64,000 nt of DNA from JAGSPQ01 sp038206395. GTDB lineage: Bacteria > Myxococcota > Myxococcia > Myxococcales > Myxococcaceae. The stretch lies in NCBI GenBank assembly GCA_038206395.1, contig JBBRAX010000022.1:37569-101568 (forward strand), read 5' to 3'. Position numbers and translations under genes: made by a program. The notes below the pieces were generated by a model that made no database searches, was not told the origin of the DNA, and was given only the letters and a program-made list of their open reading frames with translations. Shown piece after piece: positions 59,987-64,000 of this stretch (positions are counted from its first letter, which is position 1; every line of letters starts with the position of its first letter).

Positions 59987-60261
59987 CCAAGGACGCCCAG
60001 CGCGCCGTCGATCTCTTCCGGCGTGACGCCCTGAAGCTCTTTGCTGCACCGCGCGGTGCGCTGGCGCTTCTTGCCGATCGAGATCGCGATCACCTTGTGG
60101 GCCGGCGGCATCTTCGTCGGGCCCAGCGCGAGCACGGCGGCCATGAAGCGCGCCTGGCTCTCAGTGGGGTAGCGGTACTCGAGGCCGATGCCTGCCGGTG
60201 TCTTCACCCGCAGCGTCCACTCCTGTGATTCCGCGGTCGCGCGCACTTCGAAGGTCAGCAT
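59983..60261 (-). CDS. Small hypothetical protein
   Basis: The protein has 92 residues from the ATG at 60261; the frame runs to 60318 but without a likely start. Beta-strands (L-T-F-E-V-R-A-T-A, W-T-L-R-V-K-T-P-A-G) are followed by helices and a basic loop (I-G-K-K-R-Q-R-T-A-R). No family is recognised. Its 3' end overlaps the convergent cyclase gene by 4 bases, and it is divergent from the lipase-like gene. Confidence 0.5.
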   Translation of the reverse strand: MLTFEVRATAESQEWTLRVKTPAGIGLEYRYPTESQARFMAAVLALGPTKMPPAHKVIAISIGKKRQRTARCSKELQGVTPEEIDGALGVLG

Positions 60262-60365
60262 GCACAGGAAGCTACAGGCGCGTTGCGCGCTGTCGACTTT
60301 CCGGCCCCCGACGCACACGGGCCCACACTTTGTAGTCGTGGCGCGCGACTCGTATTCTCGGGGGC

Positions 60366-61163
60366 ATGGGCGTGCTGTCAGGCCAGCTTCGAAAGATGAA
60401 GCGAAGCGTCGCGTACCTGCGCGGCTACCTGGACTTCGATCGCCACGGCAATGACATCGTGCGCCGCACCGACTTCGGCAACTGCCCGCGGCCGGTGTTG
60501 CTGCTCTACGGCTTCATGTCGACGCGCCGCACCTTCGAGGTGCTCGAGCACCGCCTGCGCCGCGATCAGTACTGCGTCTGGAGCATCAACCTCGGCGGCC
60601 TCTTCGACGCCTTCAACACGCGCGGCATCGACGAGTGCGCCGAGAAGGTGCGCGAGAAGGTCGAACGCCTCTACGCGCGGTTTCCGAACATGGGCCCGAT
60701 GAGCATCATCGGCCACTCGATGGGCGGGCTCATCGGCCGGTACTACGTGAAGCGGCTGGGCGGCGATCGGCGGGTGAAGAACCTGATCACGCTGGGGACT
60801 CCGCACAACGGCTCGTCGTCGGCGTACTTCGGCATCGTCAGCCACGGGCTCGTCTCGCGCAGCATCTGGCAGATGACGCCGATGTCTCCGTTCATTCGTC
60901 GGCTGAAGATCGGCGCTTTTCCCCGCGAGGTGCGCTTCACCAGCATCTTCAGCAAGGCCGACCGGGTGAACCCGTTTCCGTCGTGCATCCTCGAAGCGCG
61001 GGACAGCACGAACCTGAGCAACATCGAGGTCGCCGACGTCTCGCACCGCGAGTTCGTCACCCGGCGCACTGTCTACCAGGTGGTGCGGCGCGAGCTGGCG
61101 CTGGGCTATGGCGACGTGCTGCTGCCCGAAGCGGGCTCCCGGCGACTGGTACCGTTGAAGTAG
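60366..61163 (+). CDS. Alpha/beta-hydrolase, triacylglycerol-lipase-like
   Basis: The protein has 265 residues with no signal peptide. It has V-L-L-L-Y-G-F (oxyanion strand), the nucleophile elbow G-H-S-M-G-G with Ser118, L-G-T-P-H-N-G (about 143-149), the acid Asp199 in S-K-A-D-R-V and the His227 in V-S-H-R-E-F. The triad is complete, so it should be an active esterase or lipase; the G-T-P-H-N-G context resembles bacterial lipases of the LipA/PGAP1-like group. The substrate is unknown. It stands alone, 20 bases upstream of the next gene. Confidence 0.8.
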   Translation: MGVLSGQLRKMKRSVAYLRGYLDFDRHGNDIVRRTDFGNCPRPVLLLYGFMSTRRTFEVLEHRLRRDQYCVWSINLGGLFDAFNTRGIDECAEKVREKVERLYARFPNMGPMSIIGHSMGGLIGRYYVKRLGGDRRVKNLITLGTPHNGSSSAYFGIVSHGLVSRSIWQMTPMSPFIRRLKIGAFPREVRFTSIFSKADRVNPFPSCILEARDSTNLSNIEVADVSHREFVTRRTVYQVVRRELALGYGDVLLPEAGSRRLVPLK

Positions 61164-61182
61164 GGCTGTTATTCGGTTCCCC

Positions 61183-61623
61183 ATGCCGTCGCGGTGGGAA
61201 CGTTTGCTCGAGACGAAGCCGATTCCGGTGATCGAGCATTTGATCGAAGAGGTCTCGAAGCTCTTTGCCGAGTCGATCAGGGTGTGGCCGCTGGAGGTCG
61301 AGGACGCGGACGACGCCACGCTGGCGCTGCTCAAAGCGCAGGAAAAGCGGCCAGAAGACGCGGTGTTCCGCGAGGCGTTTCGGCTGGCCAAGTGGGATCT
61401 TGGCCGTGAATTCGAAGCGTTCGACGACTACATCCGGAACATGCGCTTCGTCGCCGTTGGACTGCCGCCCGACGCGAAGGGGCTGCTGTTGTTCCTGAGC
61501 CGCTTCATGACCGAGCAGGCGCTGGGCTTGAACGAGGCCACCGAGGGCCGCATTGACCGCCCGCGGATGTTGAGGGTCCTCGAACGGACTGAAAAGCTGC
61601 TGCTAAGAGGACACCTGTCGTGA
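61183..61623 (+). CDS. Hypothetical helical protein coupled to methionine aminopeptidase
   Basis: The protein has 146 residues, mainly helical and acidic/leucine-rich (I-E-H-L-I-E-E-V-S-K-L-F-A-E-S-I, A-L-L-K-A-Q-E-K-R). No domain is recognised. The stop overlaps the GTG start of the methionine aminopeptidase gene (GTGA), so the two are co-translated. Confidence 0.6.
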   Translation: MPSRWERLLETKPIPVIEHLIEEVSKLFAESIRVWPLEVEDADDATLALLKAQEKRPEDAVFREAFRLAKWDLGREFEAFDDYIRNMRFVAVGLPPDAKGLLLFLSRFMTEQALGLNEATEGRIDRPRMLRVLERTEKLLLRGHLS

Positions 61624-62669
61624 CCCAGATCGCCACCGTCGCCAGCCGCCGCCCGCCCGCCGTGCTCCCCCGCCCGAACGAGGCGTGCTGGTGCGGCAGC
61701 GGCAACAAGTACAAGAAGTGCCACAAGGAAGCCGACACGGTGGCGTTGCGCGACGAACGCACGAGCCTCGAGCGCACCAAGATTCGCAAGGGCGCGGTCA
61801 GCCCGATGCGCGATGTGCCGCTGTCGATTCCCCGGCCAGAGTACGCGGCCTCGGGCACTCCGACGCGCGGCAGCGGGCGCGACGTGCGGACGCCAGAAGA
61901 GCTCGAGCGGATGCGGAAGTCTTGTGCGGCCGCCGCGCGAATCTTGAAAGCCGCCGGGGCGATGGTGAAGCCCGGCATCACCACCGACGAAATCGACGCG
62001 TTCGTGCACGAGCTGACGGTGAAAGAAGGCGGCTACCCGAGCCCGCTGAACTACCGCGGCTTTCCGAAGAGCGTCTGCACGTCGATCAACGAGGTGGTCT
62101 GCCACGGCATCCCCGGCACGCAGATCCTCAAAGACGGCGACATCATCAACGTCGACATCACCACCATCTACGGCGGCTACTACGGCGATACGTCGGCCAC
62201 TTTCTACATCGGCACGCCGAGCGCGCAAGCGCGCAAGGTCACGGAGGTCGCACGCCGATCTCTCGAGCTCGGCATCGCCGAGGTGAAAGATGGCGCGCGG
62301 CTCGGCGACATCGGCGCGGCGATCCAGCAGTACGCCGAAGGCGAAGGCTGCAGCGTCGTGCGCGACTTCGTCGGTCACGGGATCGGCCGGCGCTTCCACG
62401 AGGATCCGCAGGTGAAGCACTACGGCCGGCGGGGCACCGGCGAGCGCATCAAGACGGGGATGACGTTCACCATCGAGCCGATGATCAACATCGGCCGCTT
62501 CGAGGTGGTCGTCGACGCCGACGATAACTGGACGGTCACCACCGTCGACGGCTCGCTGTCGGCCCAGTTCGAGCACACGATCGTGGTCACGAAGACCGGC
62601 TGCGAGGTCTTGACCAAGCGCCCGAAGCCGCTCCGTCTCAGCGAGAACGTCGCCACCGTTTTCGCCTGA
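61620..62669 (+). CDS. map: Type I methionine aminopeptidase with N-terminal SEC-C zinc motif
   Basis: The protein has 349 residues. An N-terminal SEC-C motif C-W-C-G-S-G-N-K-Y-K-K-C-H (residues 23-35) binds zinc and is seen in some bacterial MetAPs that act at the ribosome. After a linker the pita-bread domain has metal ligands in V-D-I-T-T, G-D-T-S-A-T-F, G-H-G-I-G-R-R-F-H, F-T-I-E-P-M and F-E-H-T-I. It removes initiator methionine. The GTG start overlaps the upstream stop. A hairpin 20 bases after the stop probably ends the transcript. Confidence 0.93.
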   Translation: MTQIATVASRRPPAVLPRPNEACWCGSGNKYKKCHKEADTVALRDERTSLERTKIRKGAVSPMRDVPLSIPRPEYAASGTPTRGSGRDVRTPEELERMRKSCAAAARILKAAGAMVKPGITTDEIDAFVHELTVKEGGYPSPLNYRGFPKSVCTSINEVVCHGIPGTQILKDGDIINVDITTIYGGYYGDTSATFYIGTPSAQARKVTEVARRSLELGIAEVKDGARLGDIGAAIQQYAEGEGCSVVRDFVGHGIGRRFHEDPQVKHYGRRGTGERIKTGMTFTIEPMINIGRFEVVVDADDNWTVTTVDGSLSAQFEHTIVVTKTGCEVLTKRPKPLRLSENVATVFA

Positions 62670-62690
62670 TCGGGAGAAGCCGTCAGCTTC

Positions 62691-62718
62691 CTTCCTTGCC
62701 GCATCGGCAAGGAAGAGT
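62691..62718 (+). terminator. Probable terminator hairpin after map
   Basis: An 11-bp perfect stem (62691-62701 with 62705-62715) with a 3-base loop starts 22 bases after the map stop. Only a short T run (TTT) follows, so it may need Rho or act mainly to protect the mRNA end. Confidence 0.5.
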
Positions 62719-62768
62719 TTCCGCGTTGCGCGGTTGCTTCGCGTCTGGGTGCTGCTACTTGCACCCAC

Positions 62769-64000
62769 ATGCGACGTTCGATTCTGGCTCTCTTGGCATC
62801 CCCGCTGGTTGTGACCGTGACGACGCTCGGCGCGTGCGGCGTGCCGAGCGCCACCGAGGATGGCGCCGCGCAGGGCGAGCAGGCGCTCGCCTCGAACGTC
62901 AACGTGCTCACCTCGCGGTTCGACGCGGCACGGACCGGCGCGAACGCGAAGGAGAAGGTCCTCACCACGTCGAACGTCGGCGCCACCACGTTCGGTAAGG
63001 TCTTCGCCCGGACTCTCGACGGCCAGGTCTATGCGCAGCCGCTCTACGTGGGCGGGGTCAACGGCAAGAACGTCGTGTTCGTCGCGACGGAGCACAACAG
63101 CGTCTATGCGTTCGACGCCGACGACACGCGCGCCGCTGCGCCCCCGCTCTGGCAGAAGAACTTCGGCCCGTCGGTGCCCGCGACGGACACCGGGTGCGGC
63201 CTCCTCGCGCCGGAGATCGGCATCACGGCGACCCCCGTGATCGATCTCGCAGCGAAGACCATCTGGTTCACCGCGAAGACGAAGGAGAACGGGGCGTACG
63301 TCCACCGCCTCCACGCGCTCGACATCGCGACCGGTCTTCCGCGCGCGAACAGCCCGAAGGTGATCACCGCGAGCGCCCCCGGCGATGGCGACGGCAGCGT
63401 CTCGGGAACCATCACGATGGATCCGCTGAAGCACATGAACCGGCCCGGCCTCCTCAAGGCGGGCAACGGGATCTATCTCGCCTTCGCGTCGAACTGTGAC
63501 ATCAGGCCGTATCACGGCTGGGTGCTCGGCTACGACGCGACGACGCTCCAGCAGACCGCGGTACATCTCGATACGCCGAACGGCGGCGAGGGCGGCATCT
63601 GGCACGGCGGCGTCGGGCTCGCATCGGACGAGAACAACGACGTGTTCTACGTGAGCGGCAACGGCACGTTCGACGGCGTGAAGAACTTCGGCAACAGCGT
63701 GGTGCGCTTGAAGCCCGGCGCAGGCGGCTTCACGGTCGGCAGCTTCTTCACCCCGTTCGACTCCAGCGCCACGAATGCCGGCGACCTCGACCTCGGGTCG
63801 ACGGGCGGCATGCTGATCCCCGGCACGCAACTGCTCGTCGCAGGCGACAAGCGTGGCGTCGCGTACGTCGTGGACAAGAACCAGCTCGGCGGCATCGCCA
63901 GCCAGGACTCGCAGATCAAGCAGCGTTTCCAGGCGGCGACGCACGGCATGTACGGCGGCGGCGCGTTCATGAAGAAGGGTGCCGGCGGCGTCTACTACAT
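62769..64000 (+). CDS. PQQ-like beta-propeller lipoprotein, 3' end beyond the window
   Basis: The frame is open from the ATG at 62769 to the right edge (410 codons). A hydrophobic signal ends T-L-G-A-C (Cys23). The mature part has repeated beta-propeller blades typical of PQQ-dehydrogenase-like proteins: G-K-V-F-A-R-T-L-D-G-Q-V-Y-A-Q-P-L-Y, V-V-F-V-A-T-E-H-N-S-V-Y-A-F-D-A and, later, L-L-V-A-G-D-K-R-G-V-A-Y-V-V-D. Whether it binds a quinone cannot be told; many such lipoproteins are non-enzymatic scaffolds. It starts about 50 bases after the map hairpin. Confidence 0.8.
   Translation, partial: MRRSILALLASPLVVTVTTLGACGVPSATEDGAAQGEQALASNVNVLTSRFDAARTGANAKEKVLTTSNVGATTFGKVFARTLDGQVYAQPLYVGGVNGKNVVFVATEHNSVYAFDADDTRAAAPPLWQKNFGPSVPATDTGCGLLAPEIGITATPVIDLAAKTIWFTAKTKENGAYVHRLHALDIATGLPRANSPKVITASAPGDGDGSVSGTITMDPLKHMNRPGLLKAGNGIYLAFASNCDIRPYHGWVLGYDATTLQQTAVHLDTPNGGEGGIWHGGVGLASDENNDVFYVSGNGTFDGVKNFGNSVVRLKPGAGGFTVGSFFTPFDSSATNAGDLDLGSTGGMLIPGTQLLVAGDKRGVAYVVDKNQLGGIASQDSQIKQRFQAATHGMYGGGAFMKKGAGGVYY

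Noticed and set aside
61428..63944. Minus-strand frame of 838 codons over map and the propeller gene
   Set aside because: Spans two unrelated plus-strand genes and a terminator hairpin; no start or domain. A codon-bias artefact.

Overview
The window is high-GC DNA from a myxobacterium (phylum Myxococcota, most likely suborder Cystobacterineae). The best markers are an adjacent carD-carG pair (a CarD regulator with HMGA-like AT hooks followed by its zinc-binding partner CarG), many small Cys-rich lipoproteins with a W-P-G-G-Y-C module, PilZ proteins, a Hanks-type kinase with a PEGA domain, and a complete division/cell-wall (dcw) cluster. The call rests on gene content only; no phylogeny was run. 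No rRNA, tRNA, CRISPR array or intact insertion sequence was found.

Layout. 1-2812 (+): the end of a type III secretion export-apparatus operon, sctU (5' cut off by the window) and sctV. 2815-8209 (-): an IHF/HU-type protein, a YihY/BrkB membrane protein, a PilZ protein, an RNase E/G with a large insertion, and a translationally coupled acylphosphatase-DUF3052 pair. 8211-11222 (+): an orphan N6-adenine-type DNA methyltransferase and a Cys-rich lipoprotein with a polyglycine linker. 11234-14270 (-): a DUF4159 protein and a VWA membrane protein. 14348-18589: membrane proteins of unknown role, then five tiny Cys-rich lipoproteins interrupted by one on the opposite strand.

18697-37547 (-) is one dcw cluster, transcribed mraZ, STAS gene, rsmH, ftsL, ftsI (with PASTA), murE, murF, mraY, murD, ftsW, murG, murC, murB, ddl, ftsQ, ftsA, ftsZ. 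Nearly every junction is an overlap or a gap of a few bases. It takes UDP-MurNAc through the Mur ligases to lipid I and II and supplies the septal synthase pair FtsW/FtsI and the early divisome (FtsZ, FtsA, FtsQ, FtsL). The extra STAS gene between mraZ and rsmH is unusual.

37756-49685 is mostly envelope and signalling: lipoproteins, a tandem PilZ protein, an acyl-CoA dehydrogenase, a DUF2183 (App1-like) lipid phosphatase coupled to a lipoprotein, a receptor-like Ser/Thr kinase, a lipoprotein with a non-canonical CxxxCH haem motif, and an unannotated 53-residue exported peptide. 49778-53929 (+) is a carD-carG-hypothetical-GT39 operon joined by overlapping starts and stops. 53949-55577 holds two abutting lipoproteins. 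55578-56279 looks like foreign, lower-GC DNA with an ankyrin fragment. 56280-59986 couples a subtilisin-like lipoprotein protease to a membrane class III nucleotidyl cyclase. The end holds a lipase-like hydrolase, an unknown gene coupled to a SEC-C methionine aminopeptidase, and the start of a PQQ-like beta-propeller lipoprotein that runs off the window.

The candidates for undescribed biology are the small Cys-rich lipoprotein cluster (16.4-18.6 kb), the CxxxCH lipoprotein, the STAS protein inside the dcw cluster, and a dispersed palindromic repeat shared by 18.6 kb and 47.0 kb.
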